Of a stretch of 64,000 bases of DNA, positions 22,764-35,655 are shown in pieces. The notes beneath the pieces are model-generated. The model saw only the letters and a program-made list of their open reading frames with translations. It searched no databases and was not told the DNA's origin. A program made the position numbers and the translations under genes. This DNA is from Dendrocalamus latiflorus (lineage: Eukaryota; Streptophyta; Magnoliopsida; Poales; Poaceae): assembly GCA_017311315.1 (NCBI GenBank), contig CM029634.1:26655622-26719621 (forward strand), read 5' to 3'. The stretch's first letter is position 1. Each line of letters begins with the position of its first letter.

Positions 22764-23493
22764 TGACGAGATATAATAATCATCAATTTATTATTTATAT
22801 AAAAATAGTATTATTGCATCATTCTGCTTCTTAAGTCTCTTTATATTCGTAAATAAGAGACCTAACCATGTGGTCATAAACCTTTCTTCGACCATTCTAT
22901 GGTTGAGAGATTTTCCATGACCACTTTATGTCGTAAGTTTTTCTACGAACATGACATAGTCGTAAGCCGTTCTACGACTAACTTGTGGTCGTGAACTCTT
23001 CTACGACTAGTTTGATTTTGATCAGCTTGTCTACGATAACCTGTTACATTGCGGGTCTATCTGACAAGGCAGTTAACAAATGTGGTTTGTTCTCTAGAAT
23101 AACCGCTCATAACTTCTTCCTGTCTTTAACGATAACTCCCTAGTGGCAAGGAGACATCACGTTGCTGACAATAACCTCTAGAAGATGGTTCCTCATTTAA
23201 AACGTTGAGACACCTCTTGCTATGTAGAGGCACCCCTTTATGCCTTATATAAAGGCATAAGGCAGGAAGGAGGGAGGGGATAGAGGATCAAGAAGCGCAA
23301 GACATCAAACATTAGTCTTTCTCTTGATTGTAATTAGTACACTAAATATAGCTACACAAGAGTACGGTTGTTATTCTATCCGGAGAAGGCATAAACTTGT
23401 ATAACATCCCTATGTGTTTCTCTGTGTAATTTGTGGCCAGGAGATCCCCCAAATCAAATAATCATACGTAAGATTGGAATTAGAACACCGACA
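22764..23493 (+). repeat. 5' LTR of the gypsy element
   Basis: 730 bp, TGACGAGATATAATAATC to ...TTAGAACACCGACA. It carries ctacga-type motifs repeated at 22870-23030 and a TATA-like ccttatataaaggc at about 23243. Confidence 0.92.
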
Positions 23494-23511
23494 GTTGGTA
23501 CCGTCCGTGGG
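23494..23511 (+). other. Gypsy primer binding site
   Basis: gttggtaccgtccgtggg directly follows the 5' LTR and resembles the TTGGCGCCGTCTGTGGG-type primer sites of grass gypsy elements, with two or three changes. Confidence 0.75.
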
Positions 23512-23534
23512 TAGATCCAAACACTGGTAATTCG

Positions 23535-26150
23535 TTGTCGACAAATTCTCTTCTTTCTGATGTCCTCATAGTAGGAAAATGGAACGAGGAGAATTGGTTA
23601 GACCTCGACATGGATGACTGCTATGACTGTGAGCAGAGTATTCTTTCATCCGGTGGAAATGCCGCCTCCAGAGATCTCTCACCGAATCCTGGAGATCATA
23701 CCATGGATAAGGTTGAGGAGGGATACTTTCCCCCACAACGTTATGCTCAATGGAGGAACCAGGTTCTCCAGAGGGCAAGGGTCAATCCAATCATAAATAA
23801 GACTGCACCAAGGTAGATCTGAAACATGACGAGGGATGCACTTCCAAATGTTTGACTCCCTCAGTGACCATCCAATCTAGTTTAGCAAGTCCTGGAATCC
23901 ATCATTCTGGGGCTCCATTGACATCTGGTGGTCATCACCTTTTGGTTGTCCCCGTAAAGAATGTGGGTAGGTTCCTTGCGAGTTTGTCCATACTTTTGCA
24001 GGGCTCAACTTCAATCGGAGACAGTCATAACCCAGAGTTCCCCTTCTTAGAGGAGCTTACTCTAGATCGTGAGGCATTGTCGTTCGACTACTCCTCAAAC
24101 CAGGAGGCATTGGACGCAAGTGGAGATCATATCCAGGATGTCTTCGCTCTCCACTCAAATACTACTCACTCTCCCAGAAGAAGGACTGAGGATGCTCTCA
24201 GCCACTCACACACTGTGATCTCTTGTGGTGATGGCGAGGAGGCCTCAGGCGATGGACGAGGTCAATCCTCTGATGAACATAGGAGAAATCCTTGAAATAA
24301 TCGCTCTTCATTAAGATGGAATCAAGCAACCTCAGACGTAGAAGATCCTGAGACCATCCGGAGAAGAAGGTTGGTAGTGCAGAGAACTTTGCCTAGATGC
24401 ATCCTGTATCAATCCAAGGAGGCTCAAGAGCTTCAGCATATAAATCACTTGCTCGAAAACCCAACTCATGAACTTGGACGAGCGATAAGTTATGACCATT
24501 TTGCTAAGTAGATCACATGAAGATTCTAGAGCACGATCGCAAGACTTGAGCAATCTCGTTGGCATAACTTAGGGAGTCGAACAGGTACAACTACGACAAA
24601 CACTAGTCATTCAAATAACTCACCTCGTGGAAATCAACACGACAACAAGTCATGTTGTTCCCCTAACCATAACTCTAGTCAGAGAGGAGTACTTCGAAAT
24701 CCCAAGATCGGTAAACTTTTAGAGGAGGTGATCGTTCACCACTTCGAGCGAGAAATCTACAGCGACAGATGGAATAGAGGAGTATTACCCTCATAGGTTG
24801 GGTCCATCAACTACCAGGCATTATCGAGAACGATCACCTGGTGATGCCAATCATCCTTTTCCATAAAGGAGGCGTCATGATCCTATCACTGGATGCTGGG
24901 CATTTACACCTGACCTCAGAGCAGTTCATTGGCCGCCGTGGTTTTGACCAGTGAACATGGAGAGGTTCAACATGTCTTAAAATCCCATCGAATTCCTCCA
25001 AATTTACATGACTGCCATTTGAGCAGCAGGAGGAGGGCATGTCATGGAGAATTGCCTTCCAACTGTGCTCGAGGGATCCGCTTGATCGTGGTTGTAAAAT
25101 CAACCATTGGAATCGATCCATTCATGGCAACACTTTTGTGACCTCCTGCTAGCTAATTTCTTGGGCACTTACAATTGCTCTAGGACGGAGGACGACCTAC
25201 ATAGGATGAAATAGAATGACCATGAGACCTTATGTCAATTCATTAAATATTTTAGTCAAGTTCGTAATTCCATACCTGAGGTTTCTAATGCTTCTATTAT
25301 CAGAGCATTTACGATCTGTTTGGTTGGAGTGATGAAAGTGGAATGGGATGGGATGGAATAGGATGAGATGGTTCCACAAAAAAGGTGGAACCACATGGTA
25401 CAGCATCTAAGAAGAATATTCTCTAAATTTGCACAGGCTCATCCCACTTTGGACCATTCCATCCCACCCCATCCCTCAAATCAAACACATAGATAGGTTT
25501 GGTCAAATGAACCATTCCATTCCATCCTACCTTATCCCTCAAACCAAACACTTCCTTAAGCAAGGAGTCCACAATAGAAGGTTCACAGAGGATATCACTT
25601 TGAATCCTCCGACTACTATCGCTGAACTCTTTGAGATGGCCGATCGATATGTGACTACTGCTGAAGCACTCGAGTGGAGCAAAACCATCGATCGAGCCGA
25701 TAAAAGTCCTAAAGAGGTTGGCGAGGTGGCAAAAAGAAGGAGAAAGCCAAGAAATCCAAGAACAAAACAAAAGTCCAAAAGCCTCAAGCCAACAGTTCCA
25801 AGGATGTCTTGGCCATAAGCGATAAGAAGCCACGAAGTTCCAAATAGCACTCCGATTGGGGCAAAAGCAAATGTCCTGTACAGAAGGACAACAAGCCTAG
25901 GTGGTGTCCTTTCCATAAAAAGGAAGGACACTACCTTCACAACTGTTGTGTTTTCCAACAAATACTCAAAAACTACTACTCTGGCAAAGGACCACTTCGT
26001 ACACTCAAGGAGTTAGGACAAACAAGTGGTCAGAAGCAATGGAACGATGACGAGGAGATGCCATTCCAAGTTCCAAAGCACACCATCGAGCACAACAATA
26101 GTTTAAAGCTGTCGAACAACAGGTAAACTTCATTGACCTTCCTCTTGTTA
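23535..26150 (+). pseudogene. Gag of the gypsy element
   Basis: Fragments in changing frames are recognisable: a weakly conserved N-terminal region (23535-24295), a capsid-like core (FTPDLRAVHWPPWFRP near 24900, then EFLQIYMTAI, AAGG and LPTVLEGSA), and the gag tail (TIAELFEMADRYVTTAEA, 25615-25670) followed by a basic region and HNCCVFQQILKN near 25940. A 244-bp MITE interrupts it at 25312-25555. There are many stops. Confidence 0.75.
25312..25555. mobile_element. Tourist/Harbinger-like MITE inside gypsy gag
   Basis: The ends are imperfect inverted repeats (...ctgtttggttggagtgatg and ...cccctca-aaccaaacac type), flanked by the 3-bp duplication tta (25309-25311 and 25556-25558) typical of PIF/Harbinger. 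The sequence is full of gggatgg on one side and ccatccc on the other. About 40 bases of the right end are duplicated internally (near 25456-25490). The gag frame resumes after it. Confidence 0.72.
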
Positions 26151-26269
26151 GTAATTTTCCGAAGTGATCAGAAGTTACCATTTCCTTTAAGAAAATTTAT
26201 TGTCCGATCCCTTCAACTCAACCAGGTTATTTTTCAATTGTGGTTGAGCCCACCATCAATAACTGTTGA

Positions 26270-29200
26270 GTAAATCGAGTGTTAATTGATGGTGATAGCT
26301 CATTAAATATTTTATTTATTAGTGCCCTGGACTAGATGCAAGTTCCTCGGTCCAGAATAAAACCTGTACGATATTCATTCCATGGGATTATAACGGGATC
26401 TTCAGCAAAGCCAAGTGGCCAAGTTTCTCTTCCTGTAACATTTGGTTCTCTAGGCAATTTCAGGAGAGAAAAGATTTCTTTTGACATGGTTGATTTCAAC
26501 ACGGCACATAATGCTATGCTCAGACGACCAACTTTTGCACTATTCATAATTGTTGCTCATTATGGGTATCAATGTCTTAAGATGCTAGATCCCAAAGAAG
26601 TAATCACAATCCACTATGACGAAAAGATGGCACTTACATGTAGCTGTAGATCCTTTGAGATGGTAGGCTAGTTACCAACTTGAGAAGAAAGTAAGGCGCA
26701 ATCTTCAACCAAGTAGTCGAAGCCTAAATATGCCTCAAAACCGAATGAACAAATCAAAGAAGTTCCACTGGATCTAGATGAGCCTTCGAAGACTGTTCAC
26801 ATTGGGGTTACTTCTAACCCTGCATAGGAAGATGCGCTCATCACCTTTCTCCAGGTTAACACAGATGTCTTTGCTTGGAAACCATCCGAATGCTCAGAGT
26901 CCCTAAGGAGGTGATCGTGCATAGGCTAGCTTCACGGTCTGACAAGAAACCCATAAAACAAAGGTTATAGAGATTTACACCTAATCAACAAGATGCCACT
27001 AGGTTAGAATTGGACAAACTACTAAAAGCAGGCTTCATAAGAGAAGTCAACCACTCAGAGTGGTAGGCTAACCCTGTAATGGTTAAAAAGTTTAATGGTA
27101 AATGGTGTATGTTCATAGACTATATTGATATTAATAAAGCTTGTCACAAAGATGATTTTCCTCTTCTTCATATCGATCAGTTGGTTGATTCTACAGCTAG
27201 TTGTGAAGCATTAAGTTTTTTGGATGCATACTCTGGTTATCATTAGAGTAGGATGTGTCTAGAAGATGAAGAGAAGACCACATTTATTATGCCACTTGGG
27301 ATATTTTGTTATATCAAAATGCCATTTGGTTTGAAAAATGCTGGTCTTGCTTTTCAACGATTGATGCAATTGACTTTTTCGCGACAACTAAGCCAAAATT
27401 TGGATGTTTATGTTGACAGTCTAGTCATAAAAAGCATCAAATAACTTGATCATATTTTTGACCTGCAATAAACTTTCGACAACCTCAGAAAACACCATTT
27501 GAAACTCAATCTAAGAAGTATGTCTTTGGAGTTTCTTCAGAAAATTGCTCGGATTCCTTGTTTCTGCAAGAGATATTGAAGCAAATCATAAAAAGATAAA
27601 GTCCATGAGCTAATGCACCCTTCAACCTCTAAGAACGAATTCCAGAAGCTCATAGGGTGCATGGCGGCTTGAAGTCATTTCATCTCACGACTGGGAGAAA
27701 AAGAACCCTTTTCTTTAAACTTCTAAGAAAGCACGAGCGTTTCGAGTGGTTGAAGGAGGCCGACGATGCCTTCGAGGATGTTAAGAGGTATCTTATGAGT
27801 GCTTCCATTTTGGTTTCTCCAAACCTAGAAGAGAAGCTCGTAATATATCTAGCTACCACACCACAGGTAGTAAGTGCAGTACTGATCGTAGAACGCGAAG
27901 GCATCCAACGACTAGTTTACTACGTAAGCGAAGTTTTATACAGGCCTAAGGAGTGATACCCTCAGGTTCAAAAACTTTTGTATGCCCTTCTCAGTCTTCA
28001 ATAAAACTAAGGCATTATTTTTAGGTGCACAAAATTATTGTGTCGTTTGAGTTTCCCGAATAGCCATTAATCCCAGATCTTGGTAGACTTTATCATTGAA
28101 TAGATAAATCCTAAACCTGTTCAGGATCCCAGTACAATTCCCATGACCAGTGGATGATGTATTTTGGCAGGTCACTTACACTTAGTGACTCGGGGGCTAG
28201 GGTGGTCCTAGAATGTCCTAAAGGAGAGACCTTAAAATATGCTATTCAATCAAAGTTTTCAGCCACTAATAACGTGACCGAATATGAAGGTTATTGGCTA
28301 GAATACGAGCAACGAAAATGCTCAGGATTCGATGACTACTCGTGAGAGGAGACTCTCAACTGGTCATGAATCAGGTCAAAAAAATAGTACCAGTGCTCTA
28401 ATTTGACCATGTCTCAGTACTTATTGGAAGTTAGAAAGCTTGAGAAGCATTTTTTGGTTTCGAGATACAATATATCCCTTGGAAGGATAATTATCTGCTG
28501 GCCAGTTGGCTCAAATGGCTTCTTTTCAATCACAATACCGAAATGAGTCTTCCGAGAACAGCTCTAGAAGCTATCTTTGGTTGAAACACCAGAAATACCT
28601 CCTAATGAGATAGCCTCTCTAGAATACAAGGATACCTGGATGGGACCCATATATGAGTATCTTCAGAAGGGTACAATACCCGATGGTGATCTTGAGGCAG
28701 ATCGTTTATCCTGAAAGGCCAAAATATATACTTTAGTCGAAGGAGTACTATGTAAATAAAGTACTCAAGGGGTTCTCATGAGATGCATATCACAAAAAAG
28801 GATTACATCTCCTTCATGATATACATGGGGCATCTGTGGAGCACATGCTTCTTACAGAACGCTGGTTGGAAAAGCCTTCTAACAAGATTTTTACTGGCCA
28901 ATAGCCCTCCATGATACTAAAGAATTGGTTAAAAATATGTACAATGCCAGTTTCATAGTAGGCAAATATACCAACTGGCTCAAGCTATACAGACTATACC
29001 TCTCTCTTGGCCTTTTGCGACTAGGGGCAACAACGAAAGCTGCTAAACTGTTTATGATGAGAAGCATAATTACTCGATTTGGGGTGCCAAGTCAAATAAT
29101 TAAAAATAACGGTAAGTAATCTTGAGTGCAAAATTTCAATAATTTTGAAAAGAATTGGGTATTAGGTTGTGTTATGCCCTTGTTTCCCATCCCTAAAGCA

Positions 29201-29760
29201 ATGGAGTAGTCGAAAGAGTGAATGGTCAAATAATGTAAGGAATTAAACTGGGGTCTTCAATTAGCTTGTAAAGTGCTCGGGGGCTTAGGTACAAGAATTA
29301 TCCTCGGTGTTATGGGTAACTCACACGACTCCTAGTCGGGCAACAGGTGAAACACCATTTTTTCTAGTTTTTAGGACTGAAGTTATGCTTCCTCCAAAAC
29401 TAAAGATTCGGTCGATAAGGGTTGAAAATTTTAATGACTCCAACCAAGAGTAACTTTGAGCAGATGATATTAACCTACTTAAAGAGGAGGAATCAAGCCT
29501 TAATCTATTCAGCGGTCTACCAATAGGTCCTACATAAATACTATGATCGTAATGTCCAACCTCGTAGCCTTACTGTAGGTGACTTGGTATTGAAGAAAAT
29601 TCAATCACAGTCTAATTAGAACAAACTTTCTTCCAAGTGAGAAGATTCTTACGCAGTGATCAAAGTTACATGACCAGGTTTGGCGCGACTTGCCATGGTG
29701 GACAGCCGAATCCTCTCAAACTCTTGGAATATTGACCAGCTGTGTAAATTCTATGTTTAG
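26270..29760 (+). pseudogene. Pol of the gypsy element: protease, reverse transcriptase, RNase H, integrase
   Basis: Protease has LIDGDSSLNILF near 26281 (the usual form is DGGSS). Reverse transcriptase spans about 26895-27450, with YDKLLKAGFI-type and MPFGLKNAG motifs and YVDS in place of YVDD at 27409-27420, which would remove a catalytic aspartate. The RNase H region includes ADDAFEDVKRYLMSA (27755-27810) and FSATNNVTEYEG (28255-28290). Integrase is very decayed; TRFGVPSQIIKNNG near 29070 holds KNNG where SDNG is normal. Many stops and shifts: inactive. Confidence 0.85.
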
Positions 29761-30720
29761 CATTTTTACTCTTTCAATAAAGTTTTTAGTTTCTATTCAA
29801 TCTTTATTGTCATACATTGAGTATGGCTTTCTTTATAGTTTGTTCGACCGCTTTTGGTAAACTCAATTTGTTCAAACTGATTGGAGAAGGACACATCGCC
29901 TAGTCAAAACCTTTCCTTTTTTATGTGGTCCTACCCACTAGAAGGAAATTCCTAGTGTCGTACTATTTCTAACTCTTGTTATCAGTACAAAACAATTGAG
30001 TTCACTAAAAAAATTCTAACGAATTTAAATTGGATCACTAAATGTTTATCTATTCTTGTTTATGCTCTCAATTTGATTAACCTGGTTGAAAAAAGATAAT
30101 GATTCTTTTTCAGCTTTTGGCTTCTGTTTTTGATTTTTTACAGTAATTAGCTTTTAAACGGAGTGTCTTTTTAAGATAGAGTCTACTAGTTAATTGTAGT
30201 ATATATTGTACCGACTTCATTTATATCGGCGAAAACCGCATGTGAGTTTCTGTTACTCTGTAATCTCTCACATGAACAGCCCAAAAGCCACAAGCTGCAG
30301 CCAAAAGCCAAAAGCCTCAGTCAAAAGAATAGGCCCAACGTCACCTAGTCGAAGCCTTTCCTTTCTATATGTGGTCCTGTCCACTAAAAGGAACTTCCTA
30401 GTGTCGACCCATTCCTAACTTTTGCTACCAGAACATGACAATCGAAGTCGATAATGATAATTGAATAAACTGCTCTGTTTTCCACAAACCCTATTTTACA
30501 CTATTTGCTTAGTTTATTCGTATAAACTACGTAAATAGTGGCGGGGATAGGATAAAGTTATTAATATAACTTCCATTGTTAGTCTAAATTTTAGCTTCTA
30601 TCATTTCTTTATTATCTTACGAGTTACTAACTACTCGACAAGGTAATTTGCAGGAAAAGGAAGATTAAAATTTCATTAACAAAAGTCTTGTCTTTACAAG
30701 TATTCTACTACAAACTACTC
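29761..30720 (+). other. Gypsy 3' non-coding region with a duplicated block
   Basis: A block of about 110 bp is present twice: 29885-29990 and 30340-30440 (landmarks cctagtc-aa-cctttcctttt, atgtggtcct, ccactag-aggaa and ttcctagtgtcg). A MITE lies between the copies. No sense-strand coding signal. Confidence 0.65.
30101..30329. mobile_element. MITE with gcttttggctt inverted ends
   Basis: The left end gattctttttcagcttttgg matches, inverted, the right end ...ccaaaagcctcagtcaaaagaat. The interior contains acagtaattagcttttaaac, shared with 11140-11165. About 229 bp, no coding capacity. Superfamily not assigned. Confidence 0.6.
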
Positions 30721-31330
30721 TGATGAAGGAGATCCAATCTGCATCTCCTCCGCAACCTTCTGGCTAATCGTCTCCACTTCTTTGATCAGACGAGGTGCTT
30801 CTGTTTCAGAGTAGTTGGAAGTCATCCTCGATTGGTCAAACATTGAGGCTTTAGTCATGTAAGTTTTACCAAGGAATAGCTTACTTCACATTGGACCGCC
30901 TCTCTTAGTGAATCGGCCTGGTTGGTCTTCAGAGTAGTTATTAGCTTCTCTAAGGCTTCAACTTGTTGTCCAATTGTATTCGTCTAGGCAATTGTGGTAT
31001 ATTCAAGAGAGTGACCTCCTTAGCACCAAGCCCACTAAGTAAATTGTTCAAAAGTAAGATGTTGTCCTGAATATTGATCTTCATTGACTTCGTCTCCTCC
31101 TGACTATGAGTTGAAGCTTTCTGGAGTCACTTTGTTTTGACTACTTGCTCTGCAAATAGAGTAAACCTAGTTAGAAAAATAGTTTCTAAAAGACCATTTT
31201 ATGGAACTAGTCGTATGTAAAGAATTCCTTACCTAATAGTCGAGTCTCAAGCTTCTTGAAACTAACGTGTCTTTATAACTCAAGTGAAATTACCTTCTTG
31301 ACCGAGTCTACTTCTGGTCAAATGAAATTG
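30718..31330 (-). pseudogene. Antisense ORF remnant between gypsy pol and 3' LTR
   Basis: On the minus strand two frames give a heptad-rich, highly charged protein: upstream IGQQVEALEKLITTLKTNQA and DSLREAVQ (about 30880-30985), then after a frame change MTKASMFDQSRMTSNYSETE followed by APRLIKEVETISQKVAEEMQ and IGSPSSE with a stop (30718-30858). Position and orientation fit the antisense ORF known from Tat-group gypsy elements of grasses, whose products are annotated as putative gypsy-type transposon proteins with coiled coils. Its function is unknown. Decayed here. Confidence 0.6.
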
Positions 31331-31398
31331 AAAAGGCTTTGCTTTCGATCTTCACTAGTCTACGACCTTTTTTCCCGAGTAAGTTATTTTCACTTAAA

Positions 31399-31412
31399 GT
31401 TGGGGGGCTAGA
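31399..31412 (+). other. Gypsy polypurine tract
   Basis: gttggggggctaga abuts the 3' LTR start TGACGAGG at 31413. Confidence 0.8.
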
Positions 31413-32152
31413 TGACGAGGATATAATAATCATAATTTTATTATATATCTATAAATAATATTATTGTGTCATTCTACTCCTTAAGTGCACCCCTTATATT
31501 CGTAAGGGAGAGACCTAACCATGTAGTTGTGAGCCTTTCCATGACCATTCTATGGTTGAGAGCCTTTTCACGACTACTTCATGATCGTAAGTTTTTCTAC
31601 GAACATGACATAGTCGTAAGCCATTCTACGACCACCCTATAGTTATGAACTCTTCTACAACTAGCCCGACTTGGACTAGCATGTCTATGACAACCTGTTA
31701 CATCGCAGGTCTGTCTGAAAGATAGTTAACATATGCGGTTTGTTCTCTAGAATAATCACTCGTAACTTCTTTTTGCCTTTAGTGATAACCACCTGGTAGC
31801 GAGGAGACATCATGTTGCTGATAATGACCCTCACAAGATGGTTCCTCATTGGAAATATTGCGACGCCTCTTGGCATAGAGCAACTACTGCTCTTTTATGC
31901 CTTATATAAAGGCATAAGTTAGGAACAAGAAGGGAGGGGGATAGAGGATAAAGAAGCACAAAACATCAAGCATTAGTCTTTCTCTTGATTGTAATCAGTA
32001 CACTCACTATAGCTACATAGGAGTAGGGTTGTTATTCTCTTCGAAGAAGGCCCAAACCTGTATAAAATCCCTGTGTCTTCTCTTTGTGATCCATGGCTAG
32101 GAGAGCCCCAAATCAAATAATCATATGTAAGATCGGTATTAGAACATCGACA
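31413..32152 (+). repeat. 3' LTR of the gypsy element
   Basis: 740 bp, TGACGAGGATATAATAATC to ...TTAGAACATCGACA, colinear with 22764-23493 and clearly diverged from it by many substitutions and small indels, which indicates an old insertion. The duplication aaata follows at 32153-32157. Confidence 0.92.
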
Positions 32153-32157
32153 AAATA

Positions 32158-32832
32158 CATCTCCACTCTCCAAATTTGGAGCTTCCAAAGTGTCGTACAT
32201 GATAGACGGTGCTGTCCTCAGAGTGAATCTGTAGCCTAGATTTGGGGGAACAACAGATGGTGTAGACCATGCAGGCACAGATACGACGGTGATGATGGGT
32301 GGGCTAGCCCTACCTGACATGACCAGGCTTGAGGCAAGGTGGTGCTGTGTCGCATGGCTAGAAGGGAGCTATCATGGAGTAGCACAGTGTTGCCCTCAAT
32401 GGTGCATAGTGGCAAGGCTGGGCCAGGGAGCCACTATCCAATGGTGTCGTGTGGCATAGCAGTGAGGTAGGCATACAACGATGATCCGGTGGCAAGCAAG
32501 AGAGGTTGCGATGATGTTGTTGATGTAGCATGCAGCATATAATAGTGAGGTAGGCGTCAGCCAGCAAGGCCTAAGGCGGCAAGGGCATGCACATGACTAT
32601 AGTCATCACTCCAAGAGCAAGCATAACAACCAGTCATCGAAGGGCACTATCCTATGCAAAGCAGTGATTACTAGCAAGCCTACATAGTGCCACAGTGGGC
32701 TTGTCCACTGCACAGAGAGTGAGTGCATCGCCGTACAAAGTAACACACTATGACCAAATTGGAGGCAACACATTACAATACATGATATCATGTTGATTGT
32801 TAGTAGGAGTGATAATTTTGGATACCATCTTA
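32158..32832. other. Unassigned sequence between the gypsy element and solo LTR A
   Basis: Contains agcaatgaggtaggc-like short repeats (near 32455 and 32545) and no convincing frame. It is the continuation of the sequence left of 22763, into which the gypsy element inserted. Confidence 0.35.
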
Positions 32833-32837
32833 TATCT

Positions 32838-35650
32838 TGTTGAGACCCAAATATGAAAATCCGGTCTCTCCTGTGTATTCTGCACCAGTCCAGATCACGC
32901 TAGTGCACACAGTATAAACAAAGATGAAATATTGACCATATCACAATTCACTAAGAAAAGACTCAAATATTATTAATTATCAGAGTTGCGACCTTATGGC
33001 CAAGCTTACAGATAATAGCCTAAATGGCTTAAGAAACTTGCAGCAAAAAAATAGAAATAAGCATAGTAGCCACTCAACATGCCCACAGGCAATCGACTGG
33101 GAAGCGAAATCCTAATCCGCAAAGTCATCGAAATATCCTCCTTCTAGTACCTCCTACTGATCTGGTCCTTCTTCCTCAACTGAGCAAATATGGATATAGC
33201 CACTAGTAAATAGAGTACTTAGCAAGTCGTTTGAAACAAAGAATGCAATATAGAATGCAAGACTTACCAATGGATGGCTAAAAGGTTAATTTACCGAAAG
33301 CAACAATTTAAAGTAAAAACAATAAATAGATTGAAAGAGAATTTTGAAAATGAATAATAAGTAAATAGTCAAAGGAATTAAGATAACCCACAAGTGAACT
33401 GACCACTCACTCCAATGAATCACACGTGAACTAAGATTTACGTAATGAAGCACCAGTGAAGTAACCATTCACTTCCCAACTTGATCCCACCAAGTTTTTA
33501 TGAAAACTCTACCCCTTGTGTGAAATCACTAAGTATTGTCCATAATCGGGGACACGTCTATTCGAATAGTTTTACACTTTACAGAGGTTGTATAACTTTG
33601 CCCACACGATGCGATCATCTTGTAATGTCACCAATATAACATGCTTCCTTTGGCATGTCGACCAAGAAGATCACAATAAGGCCTTTATAATGTTCAATCT
33701 CAACCCAGTTCCACCTTGCTAAGGTTTCGCCTCACACCCCCTCTTGTGCCCCGTGGAATGTATAACGACACCCATTGACATCTCAACGATGGAACCACAA
33801 TTGAAACATCACAAATTAATCAGCCAGGTCCATCTCATACTGGACATGTGGTTGTACGGTAAGGCTCAGATCAATGGTACACAAAGTTAAGTCCTTAGAT
33901 TTACCCAGGCAAAACATCCACATCCCAATGTGCAAACTGCATCCTCTTTACTGCACAATCATTCGCCCAGGTGAAAATCAATTTTGTATAACCAACACCA
34001 ATGACAACTCCCATGTCATGGTACTCAAATTTTATAATAGTGCCTGACCACCATGTTCCAATATATCATTAAGTCAAAATTAATTAATTGATCACATGTG
34101 ATGATGAACCCAATGCGACTATAAACATGGCTAAGCAATGTAAACGTACAACCCATGTGACAATTAATATTGTATCACTAGATAATTACCCATCCTATGG
34201 TGATAATGGAATCATAGCATTCAAATTATCAAGGAGGCATTAATCAATTTGGATATTAACTACCAATACAAAGGTTTATAAAAGTAAAGATGCATGATAA
34301 TTTAAAACAAAATAACACATAATAGATTTGAAAACTAGGTTCAACATGATAAAAAGACATGACTTGCCTTGGCCTTTCTCAGTTAATGGCTCTTGATCTT
34401 CAAATCTTGCTTCAGCTCCTTCAAAAGTGTGATTTGACGTGGAAGACACATGGAATGCAGATGTGGCTACCACGTGGAAAGACACGTGTCCGACATGTGT
34501 GCCTAGGGCTGATGTGGTGGATGAGCTGGCGAGTGACTCCGCTCAGCTGGCTCATGGGTTCACGGCACAATGCCTCTGACATGAGGGACCCACATGTCAG
34601 TGGTCTGGTGCACGGAAGACCAAGTCCACGAAGGAGACGAAGAGGTGCTGGGCGTGCGGTGAGCTGGCAAGAGCGAGAACTGAAGCGCGAGCGAGACGGT
34701 GAGAGCAGCATGAGACAGGATGGCCGAGGAAGGAGATGACGAGAACGGCGGCGAGGCTCACCGACGACAAAAGAATGGTCGGTGAAGGCAGTCAGGTTGT
34801 GTGGTGGCTCTCAGCGGAGAAGTTAGTGGTGACGACAATCGACGGTGGGGGCGACGGCGAAAATGACAATGAACTTGACTGCACATGGGTTAGCGGGTCG
34901 TGACGAAGGCGGTTATAGGGTGAGGAGGACGAGGGGGAACAACGTGGCTTATATAGGCATGGACATCGAGACCGACTTTGAGATGGTAGCTGGGTCTATG
35001 GTAGTGACAACGCAGACCTCAGAGCGAACTCGGTGAGAGACCAAAATGGAGATGAAGAACAGTGAATGCATAGCTAGATTGCTGACACGTGGCTGGGAAA
35101 GGATCGAACGACTGACGTTAGACCGCACAGACACACAATGCTCAGTCAACTAGATGCCTGACACGTGTCCAAGCGAGAGATCCAAAGGCCGGTGTGAAGC
35201 ACGGCCGGATGGACGTCACGCGACAAGAGGAAGATCGAAAGGCTAAGGCGCAGCAAGTTGGTAGGTCGAGTTGGTGGGTTGGGTTAGGCGAAGGGAAAGG
35301 TGGGCTGAGCTAGGCCGGCTGGCGGAGTGGTCCGGAGGGAGAAATGGGTTTCGGCCCAAAAGACTTCGTGATTTTTAGGGAATTTTCTATTTTTAGAAAT
35401 TCAAATAAAATCAAAGAAGCTCTAGAAAATAGCAAATAAACCCAAAAAATCCAAGAAAACTCCAGAAAATTCTTTAAGACACAAGAAACCCAAATAAAAT
35501 ACTTTTAGAAAATGTTAATTTTTAATTTAGTCATGTTAAATCCTTTTAATTAATAAAATTCATTTTAAGGTTTAATTAATTCCAGAAAAATCCAACTGGT
35601 GAATTTTATTTTAAAAACTTCAAAAAGGCTCTAAAAATCAGGATGTTATA
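32838..35650 (+). repeat. Solo LTR A (long gypsy-like LTR)
   Basis: 2813 bp from TGTTGAGACCC to ATCAGGATGTTATA, flanked by a perfect 5-bp duplication, tatct (32833-32837 and 35651-35655). No internal element sequence is present, so it is a solo LTR left by recombination. It matches solo LTR B (41593-54357) over several stretches (gactattcgaatagtt-tacacttt; accaagaagatcac). A TATA-like ggcttatatagg is near 34948. The expected terminal CA reads TA. Confidence 0.85.
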
Positions 35651-35655
35651 TATCT

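Larger units (their letters stand above)
22764..32152 (+). mobile_element. Ty3/gypsy retrotransposon, Tat-like, full length but decayed
   Basis: Two LTRs (22764-23493 and 31413-32152) are flanked by a perfect 5-bp duplication, aaata (22759-22763 and 32153-32157). Inside are a primer binding site, gag, protease, reverse transcriptase before integrase (gypsy order), a 1.6-kb 3' non-coding region with an antisense ORF remnant, and a polypurine tract. The gag wording, the protease type and the antisense ORF point to the Tat group common in grasses; the lineage is inferred. Two MITEs are inserted (25312-25555 and 30101-30329). Confidence 0.92.

Noticed and set aside
25429..25818. 129-codon frame in gypsy gag as a separate gene
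   Set aside because: It is a chance fusion of MITE sequence with the decayed gag tail.
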